Source: Salinicoccus sp. UBA3372
GTDB taxonomy: Bacteria > Bacillota > Bacilli > Staphylococcales > Salinicoccaceae
Length of the DNA stretch: 5,208 nt
Direction of reading: 5' to 3'
Assembly: GCA_002360325.1 (NCBI GenBank)
Contig: DEQG01000046.1
Span: 10,531-15,738, forward strand
Position numbers and translations under genes: made by a program. The notes beneath the pieces were generated by a model, which did not search any database, had not been told where the DNA came from, and saw nothing but the letters and a program-made list of their open reading frames with translations. Of this stretch, positions 1 through 5,208 are shown in pieces; position 1 is the stretch's first letter, and every line of letters begins with the position of its first letter.

Positions 1-131
1 TCACCTTTTGTGACGATTTCTTTTATTTCAAATTCTGTTTCCGGAAATTGTTCCTGAAGTAAGGCGATAAACTGTTTTGATTGTGTCATGGCCAATCCAC
101 TGCGTCTGGATCCGACGATAAACTTTCTCAT
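1..131 (-). CDS. hemC: Porphobilinogen deaminase (hydroxymethylbilane synthase), N-terminal 43 codons only
   Basis: This is the 5' end of hemC; the gene runs off the low-coordinate edge. HemC is the cytosolic enzyme that joins four porphobilinogen molecules into hydroxymethylbilane, using a covalently held dipyrromethane cofactor. The visible 43 residues begin [18 protein letters not shown] and end in EIVTKG. The GSRRSxLAxxQS stretch (residues 7-18) and the IVTKG(D) strand are hallmarks of the first domain of this family. The cofactor cysteine and catalytic aspartate lie outside the window. The ATG at 131 is preceded by an AAGGAG ribosome binding site at 139-144 that overlaps the hemX stop codon, so translation may be coupled to hemX. 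The third-gene position in a hemA-hemX-hemC order agrees with the call. Identity is secure although only the start is present. Confidence 0.95.
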   Translation of the reverse strand, partial: MRKFIVGSRRSGLAMTQSKQFIALLQEQFPETEFEIKEIVTKG

Positions 132-138
132 AAAAATG

Positions 139-144
139 CTCCTT
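139..144 (-). promoter_or_regulatory. hemC ribosome binding site overlapping the hemX stop codon
   Basis: The minus strand reads AAGGAG here, 7 bases before the hemC ATG (131). Its first base is also the last base of the hemX TAA (146-144). Ribosomes ending hemX therefore stop on the hemC initiation region, which favours translational coupling. No promoter or terminator fits in the 12-base gap. Confidence 0.85.
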
Positions 145-965
145 TAAGTCCATATATGGAAATTTGAAAACTGTGAAAAGAATAAATAATTAATCATGCA
201 GATTATGAACAGCACCATATTTAAAATAGCAAAAACATAAAGATTACGCATCTTTTTTAAGTAAAAAAGCAGCATGATGTATAAAACAACTATAAATGAT
301 GTGCCTAAAACCTTTATATCAACTACAATATCCGTACCGATGATCTGCAGACCCCAGTGAAAACCAAGAAGTATGCTGATCGTCATGGTCATCAGGCCGA
401 TGCCCACACTGCGCATCATCACTTTGCGGGCCGTTTCTATACTGAATAAGGAAAAGAATGTACGGTTGAAACGTTTCTTTTTTAAATTCGTATATTGGAT
501 GACGTATATGAGTGAATGCAGTGCCGAAACGAAAAACAGCACATAGGCGAGCAGGGCCAGACCGACATGGATGACCAGCAGCTCATTCATGATGACCGAC
601 ACTTCCGCCTGCTGTGATAACGGTTCAGGCTGGAAAGTGAACATCGAAAAGAATATAAAGCTTAAAAATATGAATCCGAACAGCACCTGTTCACTGTCAT
701 TCTTATAATAATACATAATGCCGACAATTGATAACACTAAGGAAAGTGTGAACATCCCCTCGTAAGTTGTCAGCATCGGTATCCGGGAAAGGCTGAAAAC
801 AGCATTCAGATAAGTCAAAAGATGCAAGGCTGTCGCCAGTATGATGACATAAAAGGAAACCTTTCTGGCTTGGCGATTTCTAAAAGCTAAATCGTACGCC
901 AGCACAGAAAGGCCAATAAAGTATAAAAGCATGATAAATTCATTGATGCGGAACAGAATATCCAT
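144..965 (-). CDS. hemX: HemX, multi-pass membrane protein of the CcsA/HemX cytochrome c assembly-like family
   Basis: This 273-residue integral membrane protein sits between hemA and hemC, the usual place of hemX. Eight hydrophobic segments can be read, at about residues 10-27, 37-57, 69-87, 94-111, 129-155, 187-206, 217-236 and 242-263. A basic loop (LKKKRFNR, 161-168) follows segment 5. His133 in segment 5 (VIHVGLALLAY) and the GFHWG motif at 201-205 look like the conserved histidine and tryptophan positions of the CcsA-type fold; the assignment of a heme ligand is inference. The C-terminus (FSNFHIWT) resembles that of staphylococcal HemX. In S. aureus HemX lowers the amount of HemA and so limits 5-aminolevulinate production; its biochemical mechanism is unclear. 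The ATG at 965 lies 17 bases after the hemA stop behind a weak Shine-Dalgarno (TAGGGA), so translation probably depends on hemA. It has no promoter of its own that I can see. Confidence 0.93.
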   Translation of the reverse strand: MDILFRINEFIMLLYFIGLSVLAYDLAFRNRQARKVSFYVIILATALHLLTYLNAVFSLSRIPMLTTYEGMFTLSLVLSIVGIMYYYKNDSEQVLFGFIFLSFIFFSMFTFQPEPLSQQAEVSVIMNELLVIHVGLALLAYVLFFVSALHSLIYVIQYTNLKKKRFNRTFFSLFSIETARKVMMRSVGIGLMTMTISILLGFHWGLQIIGTDIVVDIKVLGTSFIVVLYIMLLFYLKKMRNLYVFAILNMVLFIICMINYLFFSQFSNFHIWT

Positions 966-982
966 ATTAGTCCCTACCCATT

Positions 983-2329
983 TTATTCAAATGCAATTTC
1001 AGATTTTCTGTTGATCAATGTCTGGCGGTGTTTGTCACGTTCTCTGTTCTTGACTTCCCCGACTTCTTCTTCGATTCCAAATAGCGTTTCTATTTCTTTA
1101 AGCTTTTTCATTGCGTGTTTTTCATTGCCGATTTCTTTTGTATAAGTAATCGGATCTTTCAGCATCTGGTTGATGATGCTTTTCATGTGTTTGCTGATGA
1201 CTGTCTTTTCTCTTTCAGTCATATCAGGCATTTTACGTTCGACACTTTTGAACGTTTCTTCGTGTATGGTCAATGCCTTCATTCTCAGAGCCTGTATGAC
1301 CGGTGTCACTCCAAGCTGGTTCACCCATGTATCAAAGTCATCCTGGGCTTTTACGATCATTGCTTCGATTTTTTTAGCTTCCTGCTGCCTTGTTTCAAGA
1401 TTGGAGTCGATCAGGCCTTGAAGATCATCGACGTTGTACATATATACATTGTCGTATTGTGTAGTGCTCGGTTCTATATCCCGCGGCATTGCTATATCGA
1501 TCAGGATCAACGGACGTGCTGCTCTTTTCTCCTGAATGCTTTGCAGCATCTCTTCTGTGATTACATAATTTCTTGAAGACGTACTTGAAATGACGAGATC
1601 AGTTTCCAGCAGGCAGTCTTCCAGTTCATCCATAGCCTGGTAGCTGCAGCCGAACTTATCTGCCAGTTTTTTTGCATTGTCAATCGAACGGTTGATGATC
1701 GTAACATCTGTTATGCCGTTTGAAGTCAGGTTCAGAACTGACTGCTCAGACATTTCACCGGCTCCGATGACGACAGTTTTCGTCGCTCTGCTCTCGTCAA
1801 ATATCTTATTGACCAGCTGTACAGCTGCATACGAAGTGGAAATTGCATTTTTAGATATATCAGTATCATTGTGGCCTTTTTTAGCAACCGTAATCGCTTC
1901 TTTGAACAGCTTGTTAAAGATGGTGCCTGTTGTATGTTCATTCTGGGCTTTGAGAAATGCATCCCTGATCTGTCCCAGTATCTGAGTTTCCCCAAGCACC
2001 ATGGAGTCAAGTCCTGCGGTCACGTAAAACAGATGTTCAATCGCTTCCTCACCGACTTTTACATCTATTATTTTCTTAATCGTCTCCAGGTCAACATCGA
2101 ACCAGTCAGCCAGAAAACTTTGAGCATAGTATTTACCCGTATGGACCTGGTCACTCACTATATAGACTTCAGTCCTGTTACAGGTCGACAGCAATACTGT
2201 CTCCAAAATACTTTTCTCGGTTCTTAATTTATGTAGAGCTTCTGTCAGCTCCACTTCGTTGAACTGTACTTTTTCACGCTCTTCGACTGTCGCTTTTCTG
2301 TAATTTAAACTAAGCGAAATTACGTGCAT
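983..2329 (-). CDS. hemA: Glutamyl-tRNA reductase
   Basis: HemA reduces glutamate charged on tRNA(Glu) to glutamate-1-semialdehyde with NADPH, the committed step of heme synthesis by the C5 pathway. The 448-residue length equals that of the S. aureus enzyme as I recall it. The N-terminal catalytic domain contains STCNRTE with the nucleophile at Cys50, His99, and GLDSMVLGETQILGQ at 106-120. The NADPH-binding domain shows VVIGAGEMSE at 187-196. A helical dimerisation domain with ISKHMKSIINQMLKDP lies near the C-terminus. I place the start at the ATG at 2329: it gives the family N-terminus MHVISLSLNYRKA and follows an AGGAGG site at 2337-2342. A GTG at 2347 would add six residues, but its codons contain that ribosome binding site. 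A candidate promoter and PerR-like operator lie just upstream. hemX and hemC follow closely, so this is the first gene of the hem operon. Confidence 0.98.
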   Translation of the reverse strand: MHVISLSLNYRKATVEEREKVQFNEVELTEALHKLRTEKSILETVLLSTCNRTEVYIVSDQVHTGKYYAQSFLADWFDVDLETIKKIIDVKVGEEAIEHLFYVTAGLDSMVLGETQILGQIRDAFLKAQNEHTTGTIFNKLFKEAITVAKKGHNDTDISKNAISTSYAAVQLVNKIFDESRATKTVVIGAGEMSEQSVLNLTSNGITDVTIINRSIDNAKKLADKFGCSYQAMDELEDCLLETDLVISSTSSRNYVITEEMLQSIQEKRAARPLILIDIAMPRDIEPSTTQYDNVYMYNVDDLQGLIDSNLETRQQEAKKIEAMIVKAQDDFDTWVNQLGVTPVIQALRMKALTIHEETFKSVERKMPDMTEREKTVISKHMKSIINQMLKDPITYTKEIGNEKHAMKKLKEIETLFGIEEEVGEVKNRERDKHRQTLINRKSEIAFE

Positions 2330-2336
2330 TAAATTT

Positions 2337-2342
2337 CCTCCT
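2337..2342 (-). promoter_or_regulatory. hemA ribosome binding site (decides the start)
   Basis: A full AGGAGG on the minus strand lies 7 bases before the ATG at 2329. It rules against the in-frame GTG at 2347, which would place the Shine-Dalgarno inside the coding sequence. Confidence 0.9.
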
Positions 2343-2360
2343 ACCACAATTAAACGTTAT

Positions 2361-2375
2361 TAATAATAATTCTAA
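2361..2375 (-). promoter_or_regulatory. Putative PerR box (Fur-family 7-1-7 operator) at the hemA promoter
   Basis: The plus strand reads TAATAATAATTCTAA. Against the PerR box consensus TTATAATNATTATAA it matches 12 of 14 specified positions, with one mismatch in each half. Against the Fur consensus TGATAATNATTATCA it matches 11. PerR is the peroxide-sensing metalloregulator of Firmicutes, and in B. subtilis it represses hemAXCDBL. The site overlaps the last base of the candidate -10 and covers the predicted transcription start, a position where a bound repressor would block RNA polymerase. The surroundings are very AT-rich, so a chance match is possible. PerR fits slightly better than Fur, but the sequence alone cannot settle it. 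Confidence 0.6.
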
Positions 2376-2403
2376 TTGTAACAAAAAAACCATGCTATAT
2401 CTA
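2375..2403 (-). promoter_or_regulatory. Candidate sigma-A promoter of the hemA-hemX-hemC operon (extended -10)
   Basis: On the minus strand a -10 TACAAT (2380-2375, 5 of 6 to TATAAT) is preceded by TGn, giving an extended -10 at 2383-2375. A -35 TAGATA (2403-2398, 4 of 6 to TTGACA) sits 17 bases upstream. Initiation would fall near 2367-2369, giving a leader of about 40 bases before the hemA ATG. The spacer contains a run of seven T. No intrinsic terminator separates this promoter from engB, so readthrough from engB could also contribute. Confidence 0.6.
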
Positions 2404-2446
2404 TATAACACAGTTGAAATCGGCCGGAAATCGAAAATGTACCAAC

Positions 2447-3040
2447 CTAGACATATTTACTTAGTGCTGCATACACTTTCGGCAGATTCTTCCTGTCCAC
2501 CGATGAGAAATCTATGACAGTATCTTCCGGTTCGACTTCCAGACTTTCCCTGACTATTTTCAAATGTTTATCTACTTTACTCTTCGCAATCTTATCCGAT
2601 TTGGTACAGATCACGATTACAGGCAGATCAAGATGCTTTAGGAAATCATACATTAAAATGTCATCCTGTGTCGGTTTATGACGAAGATCGATCAGCTGGA
2701 CGACAACCTGTAATTCCTCCCGCTCAGCAAGGTAGGACTCAATCAGTTCGCCCCACTTCTCTCTGTCTTTTTTAGACTGCTTGGCATAGCCGTAGCCTGG
2801 AACGTCCACCATGATGAACTGATCATCAACATCATAAAAGTTGAGATTTACCGTTTTACCGGGTTTTGATGATGTTCTCGCAATATTTTTACGGCCGACA
2901 ATCGCGTTTATAAATGACGATTTACCGACATTGGAACGGCCGCTCAGTGCAATTTCATTTTTATTTTCGCCAGGGTACTGGGAAACATCCATCGCTGAAA
3001 TCATGAATTCAACGTTATTGGGGTTTATTTTCAATTTCAT
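2447..3040 (-). CDS. engB: Ribosome biogenesis GTP-binding protein EngB (YsxC/YihA family)
   Basis: This 197-residue P-loop GTPase has the usual length of EngB/YsxC, a TrmE-Era-EngA-EngB family protein needed for late assembly of the 50S ribosomal subunit and essential in B. subtilis and S. aureus. All GTPase motifs are visible. G1 is GRSNVGKSS (34-42), the G2 threonine lies in PGKTVNLNF (60-68), G3 is DVPGYGYA (79-86), G4 is TKSDK (146-150) and G5 is FSS (178-180). GYGYAK and LIDLRHKPT (116-124) are typical of EngB rather than Era or EngA. The ATG at 3040 follows an AAGGAG site at 3051-3056 with a 10-base spacing, slightly long. That site comes directly after the T-tract of the clpX terminator. 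There is no room for a promoter in the gap, so transcription must come from readthrough or from inside clpX. The stop is TAG. Confidence 0.98.
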   Translation of the reverse strand: MKLKINPNNVEFMISAMDVSQYPGENKNEIALSGRSNVGKSSFINAIVGRKNIARTSSKPGKTVNLNFYDVDDQFIMVDVPGYGYAKQSKKDREKWGELIESYLAEREELQVVVQLIDLRHKPTQDDILMYDFLKHLDLPVIVICTKSDKIAKSKVDKHLKIVRESLEVEPEDTVIDFSSVDRKNLPKVYAALSKYV

Positions 3041-3050
3041 ACTTATATAA

Positions 3051-3056
3051 CTCCTT
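3051..3056 (-). promoter_or_regulatory. engB ribosome binding site abutting the upstream terminator
   Basis: AAGGAG on the minus strand lies 10 bases before the engB ATG (3040). It begins two bases after the T-tract of the intrinsic terminator at 3059-3088, so terminator and initiation site are directly adjacent. Confidence 0.8.
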
Positions 3057-3058
3057 AT

Positions 3059-3088
3059 AAAAAAAGCTGTCTGGATCCAGACAGCTTT
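3059..3088 (-). terminator. Intrinsic terminator after clpX
   Basis: Bases 3063-3088 form a perfect 26-base palindrome, giving an 11-bp stem (AAAGCTGTCTG with its complement) and a GATC loop. On the minus strand it leads into seven T (3065-3059). It starts 5 bases after the clpX stop codon. Stem plus T-tract in the clpX direction is the classic rho-independent form. On the plus strand only TTTAT follows, so it is mainly directed along the minus strand. Confidence 0.88.
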
Positions 3089-3093
3089 ATAGG

Positions 3094-4353
3094 TTATGCA
3101 CTTTTACGATTGAGAGTGATTTCTTTACCATCTTTATCGTAAAGCAGTGGTTCACTTTCATCCACTATCGTTTCTCTGGTAATCCTGACTTTCTTGATAT
3201 CATCATTGGAAGGCACACTGAACATGATGTCCACCATACGTTCTTCTATGATTGAACGGAGACCGCGGGCACCGGTTTTTCTTTCGATAGCCAGCTCACT
3301 GATTGCGTTCAATGCATCTTCTTCAAATTCCAATTCAACCTCATCGATTGCCAGCATCTTCTGATACTGTTTGACGAGAGCGTTTTTAGGTTCTGTGAGA
3401 ATGGAATTGAGCGCGTCAACATCCAGTTCGCCCAGGTGGCTGATGATCGGCACACGTCCGATGAACTCAGGGATCAGACCGTAGCTCTGAAGATCATCAG
3501 GGCGTACTTTTGACAGAAGTGCATCTTTATCTTCAACTGATGTTGCCGGTCCGCCGAAGCCGATGATTTTCTCTCCGATTCTGCGCTTGATGATTTCATC
3601 CATACCGTCGAATGCTCCGCCGAGTACAAAGAGGATGTTTTTCGTATCTATTTGGATGGACTCCTGGTTAGGGTGTTTTCTGCCGCCCTGTGGCGGTACA
3701 CTTGCAGTCGTGCCTTCCAAAATCTTGAGCAGCGCCTGCTGTACACCTTCACCTGAAACATCTCTTGTAATGGATGTGTTCTCGCTTTTACGTGCAATCT
3801 TATCGATCTCATCGACGTAGATGATTCCCTGTTCCGCACGCTCTACATCAAAGTCTGCAGCTTGGATCAGACGCAGAAGAATGTTTTCTACATCATCTCC
3901 GACATAGCCTGCCTCAGTGAGACTTGTCGCATCCGCAATCGCAAATGGAACGTCAAGCGTTCTTGCCAAAGTCTGAGCGAGCAATGTTTTACCACTGCCG
4001 GTCGGACCGATCAGAGCGATATTACTTTTGGAAATCTCTACATCGTCATCGCTGCTTTCCTGGTTGATACGTTTATAATGGTTATAAACTGCCACACTCA
4101 ATGCACGTTTTGCATCATCCTGTCCGATTACATAATCATTCAGTGATTCCAGTATTTCCTGAGGTTTTGGCAATTCAGTAAAGATAGCTTTATGTTCAGT
4201 TTTCAGTTCTTCTTCAATAATTTCATAACACAATTCGATACATTCGTTACAAATGTACACACCGCTGCCTGCGATCAGTTTTTTAACCTGCTCCTGATCT
4301 TTACCGCAGAAGGAACATGTTAAGTTTGTGTCATCTTCATTAAATTTAATCAT
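3094..4353 (-). CDS. clpX: ATP-dependent Clp protease ATP-binding subunit ClpX
   Basis: ClpX is the cytosolic AAA+ unfoldase that selects, unfolds and feeds substrates to the ClpP peptidase. The 419-residue length fits the family. An N-terminal C4 zinc-binding domain uses Cys13, Cys16, Cys35 and Cys38 (CSFC and CNEC). The AAA+ module shows Walker A GPTGSGKT (116-123), pore loop GYVG (149-152), Walker B IIYVDEID (177-184) and RKH substrate loop (225-227). The ClpP-docking IGF tripeptide is at 264-266, the arginine finger region EFIGR ends at 300, and sensor II GARGLR is at 361-366. I chose the ATG at 4353 because it gives the family N-terminus MIKFNED and follows GAGGTG (4359-4364). A longer frame from the ATG at 4410 would begin at the -35 of the apparent clpX promoter. 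No CtsR-type heptad repeat was seen upstream. A strong terminator follows the stop. Confidence 0.98.
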   Translation of the reverse strand: MIKFNEDDTNLTCSFCGKDQEQVKKLIAGSGVYICNECIELCYEIIEEELKTEHKAIFTELPKPQEILESLNDYVIGQDDAKRALSVAVYNHYKRINQESSDDDVEISKSNIALIGPTGSGKTLLAQTLARTLDVPFAIADATSLTEAGYVGDDVENILLRLIQAADFDVERAEQGIIYVDEIDKIARKSENTSITRDVSGEGVQQALLKILEGTTASVPPQGGRKHPNQESIQIDTKNILFVLGGAFDGMDEIIKRRIGEKIIGFGGPATSVEDKDALLSKVRPDDLQSYGLIPEFIGRVPIISHLGELDVDALNSILTEPKNALVKQYQKMLAIDEVELEFEEDALNAISELAIERKTGARGLRSIIEERMVDIMFSVPSNDDIKKVRITRETIVDESEPLLYDKDGKEITLNRKSA

Positions 4354-4358
4354 ATTAA

Positions 4359-4365
4359 CACCTCT
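4359..4365 (-). promoter_or_regulatory. clpX ribosome binding site (decides the start)
   Basis: AGAGGTG on the minus strand places GAGG 7 bases before the ATG at 4353. Together with the promoter at 4382-4410 it supports the shorter ClpX start over the in-frame ATG at 4410. Confidence 0.85.
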
Positions 4366-4381
4366 TTTATCATTGTCGTAA

Positions 4382-4410
4382 ACTATACTAGAAGTCGATG
4401 CTGAAATCAA
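4382..4410 (-). promoter_or_regulatory. Sigma-A promoter of clpX
   Basis: On the minus strand, -35 TTGATT (4410-4405, 4 of 6 to TTGACA) is followed after exactly 17 bases by -10 TATAGT (4387-4382, 5 of 6 to TATAAT). Initiation is expected near 4376-4377, leaving a leader of roughly 23 bases with the ribosome binding site. This indicates that clpX has its own transcript apart from tig. Confidence 0.75.
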
Positions 4411-4435
4411 TGAATTAACTCACCGTTATTGATAC

Positions 4436-4471
4436 CAATAGCTCTGCAGCCGGTCAGCCGCAGAGCTATTG
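4436..4471 (-). terminator. Hairpin after tig, probable weak terminator or 3' end structure
   Basis: CAATAGCTCTGC at 4436-4447 is perfectly complementary to GCAGAGCTATTG at 4460-4471, giving a 12-bp stem with a 12-base loop. Four more pairs (4430-4433 with 4472-4475) can form beyond a two-base bulge. It starts about 14 bases after the tig stop, the usual place for a terminator. However, the minus strand continues GTATCAATAACGG with no T-tract, so intrinsic termination would be weak. It could instead stabilise the tig transcript 3' end. Confidence 0.55.
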
Positions 4472-4485
4472 ATCATCAAACCGAT

Positions 4486-5208
4486 TTATTTTTCTTCTGT
4501 TGATTCCTCTGAATCAGATTCAGTATTTTCTTCTGCTGTTTCCTCAACGATTTTTGCATTTTCAACAAGTACATCCAATGCTTTTTGAACTTTGATATCC
4601 TGCTCAAGCATTGACAGATCGCCTAAAGTTGACTTGATGTCTTCAACTCCTATACCGAACTGTTCACTCATTTTCTCAAGCTCTTTATCAAGGTCTTCCT
4701 GTGCAACCTGAATGTTTTCATCTGCAGCAATCTGTTTCAGCGTGATGTTTGTTCTGACACGTTTTTCAGCATCTTCTTTCATCGTTTCACGCAGTGCATT
4801 TTCATCCTGGCCGGATAACTGCTGGTACATTTCAAGGTTGATGCCCTGTTGTGATAAGTTCTGTTCGAATTCCTGAAGCATTCTGTCAAGTTCAGAGTTG
4901 ACCATTGCTTCAGGAACATCTATTTCAGCATTGTCACTTGCTTTTGTTAGAAGCTCTTCTTTCAATGCCACATCTGATTGATTTTCTTTCGCTTCTTTCA
5001 AGTCTTTTTCAAGTTTTGCTTTCAGCTCATCTACAGTTTCAACGCCCTGTTCAAGCTCTTTTACAAGCTCATCATCAAGTTCCGGAGTCTCTTTGACTTT
5101 GATGGAGTTGATTTTGACTTTGAATACTGCAGGCTTCCCAGCCAGCTCTTCCGCCTGGTAATCTTCAGGGAAAGTAACTTCTACATCTTTCTCGTCGCCT
5201 ACTTTAAG
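4486..5208 (-). CDS. tig: Trigger factor, C-terminal 240 residues (5' end outside window)
   Basis: Trigger factor is the ribosome-bound chaperone that meets nascent chains at the exit tunnel and also has prolyl isomerase activity. The frame is open to the window edge, so the N-terminal ribosome-binding domain and most of the FKBP-like domain are missing. The visible part begins [17 protein letters not shown], the end of the FKBP-like domain, with [13 protein letters not shown] at 20-32. The helical C-terminal chaperone domain follows, from about [10 protein letters not shown] (40-49) to near residue 220. The last 20 residues are a highly acidic Glu/Ser/Thr tail of low complexity. An internal TTG at 5001 could be mistaken for a start giving 171 residues, but the upstream codons are clearly trigger factor. 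Position directly before clpX is typical of Firmicutes. Confidence 0.96.
   Translation of the reverse strand, partial: LKVGDEKDVEVTFPEDYQAEELAGKPAVFKVKINSIKVKETPELDDELVKELEQGVETVDELKAKLEKDLKEAKENQSDVALKEELLTKASDNAEIDVPEAMVNSELDRMLQEFEQNLSQQGINLEMYQQLSGQDENALRETMKEDAEKRVRTNITLKQIAADENIQVAQEDLDKELEKMSEQFGIGVEDIKSTLGDLSMLEQDIKVQKALDVLVENAKIVEETAEENTESDSEESTEEK

Noticed and set aside
967..981. Five-codon reading frame ATG GGT AGG GAC TAA between hemA and hemX
   Set aside because: It could act as a coupling mini-ORF, but it has no ribosome site of its own and overlaps the hemX Shine-Dalgarno. Short frames like this arise easily by chance.
1115..2227. Plus-strand open frames of about 80 to 150 codons opposite hemA
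   Set aside because: They are antisense shadows of a clearly conserved HemA frame, are rich in Cys, Phe and His with no recognisable motif, and overlap each other.
2416..2437. CGATTT direct repeats flanking a CGGCCG palindrome between engB and hemA, considered as a terminator
   Set aside because: The repeats are direct rather than inverted, the only self-complementary core is six bases, and no T-tract follows.
2330..2446. T-box or other riboswitch leader before hemA
   Set aside because: The predicted leader is only about 40 bases and has no T-box sequence, antiterminator or terminator hairpin.
3083..3088. TATAAA on the minus strand just after the clpX stop as a -10 for engB
   Set aside because: At 17-base spacing the -35 position reads about CTCAAT, a poor match, and the start would fall inside the terminator stem.
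3563..4146. Plus-strand open frames opposite clpX, and a 63-codon minus-strand frame at 3648-3839
   Set aside because: They lie wholly within the highly conserved ClpX coding sequence in other frames and show no family features.
4905..5096. Plus-strand leucine-rich open frame opposite tig
   Set aside because: The leucine and glutamine richness is what the reverse complement of Glu- and Lys-rich trigger factor codons produces; it is not a real gene.

Overview
The window is an ordinary housekeeping stretch of a low-to-moderate GC Firmicute, and every gene lies on the minus strand. Reading along that strand (from high to low coordinates) the order is tig (3' part), clpX, engB/ysxC, hemA, hemX, hemC (5' end). 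This is the tig-clpX-engB-hemAXC order of Staphylococcaceae. In Bacillus subtilis, lonB and lonA lie between clpX and ysxC; here they are absent. The protein sequences resemble recalled Staphylococcus aureus homologues closely, including HemA at 448 residues and ClpX at 419. Four 60-base lines counted by eye range from about 22% GC (end of hemX) to 50% (clpX), most near 42%. That looks higher than typical Staphylococcus, so a relative such as Jeotgalicoccus, Salinicoccus or Macrococcus is my inference, not a demonstrated identity.

Region by region. Positions 5208-4486 hold the last 240 codons of trigger factor. The 132-base tig-clpX gap holds a 12-bp hairpin without a U-tract, then a good sigma-A promoter for clpX. 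Positions 4353-3094 encode ClpX. The 53-base clpX-engB gap is filled by a fully palindromic intrinsic terminator whose T-tract runs into the engB ribosome binding site. Positions 3040-2447 encode the GTPase EngB. The 117-base engB-hemA gap carries a candidate extended -10 promoter, overlapped by a 7-1-7 inverted repeat that matches the PerR box consensus at 12 of 14 positions. Positions 2329-983 encode glutamyl-tRNA reductase, 965-144 the membrane protein HemX, and 131-1 the start of porphobilinogen deaminase. The last three genes are 17 and 12 bases apart and look like one hem operon.

Functionally, tig, clpX and engB serve protein folding, regulated proteolysis and 50S ribosome assembly. The hem genes start tetrapyrrole synthesis from glutamyl-tRNA, with HemX known in S. 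aureus as a negative regulator of HemA level. The most informative non-coding signal is the putative PerR operator at hemA, which would tie heme synthesis to peroxide stress and metal status as in B. subtilis. I found no mobile element, CRISPR array, RNA gene or plus-strand gene, and no sign of a novel system. The start codons giving the longest reading frames for hemA, clpX and tig are misleading and are corrected in the entries.
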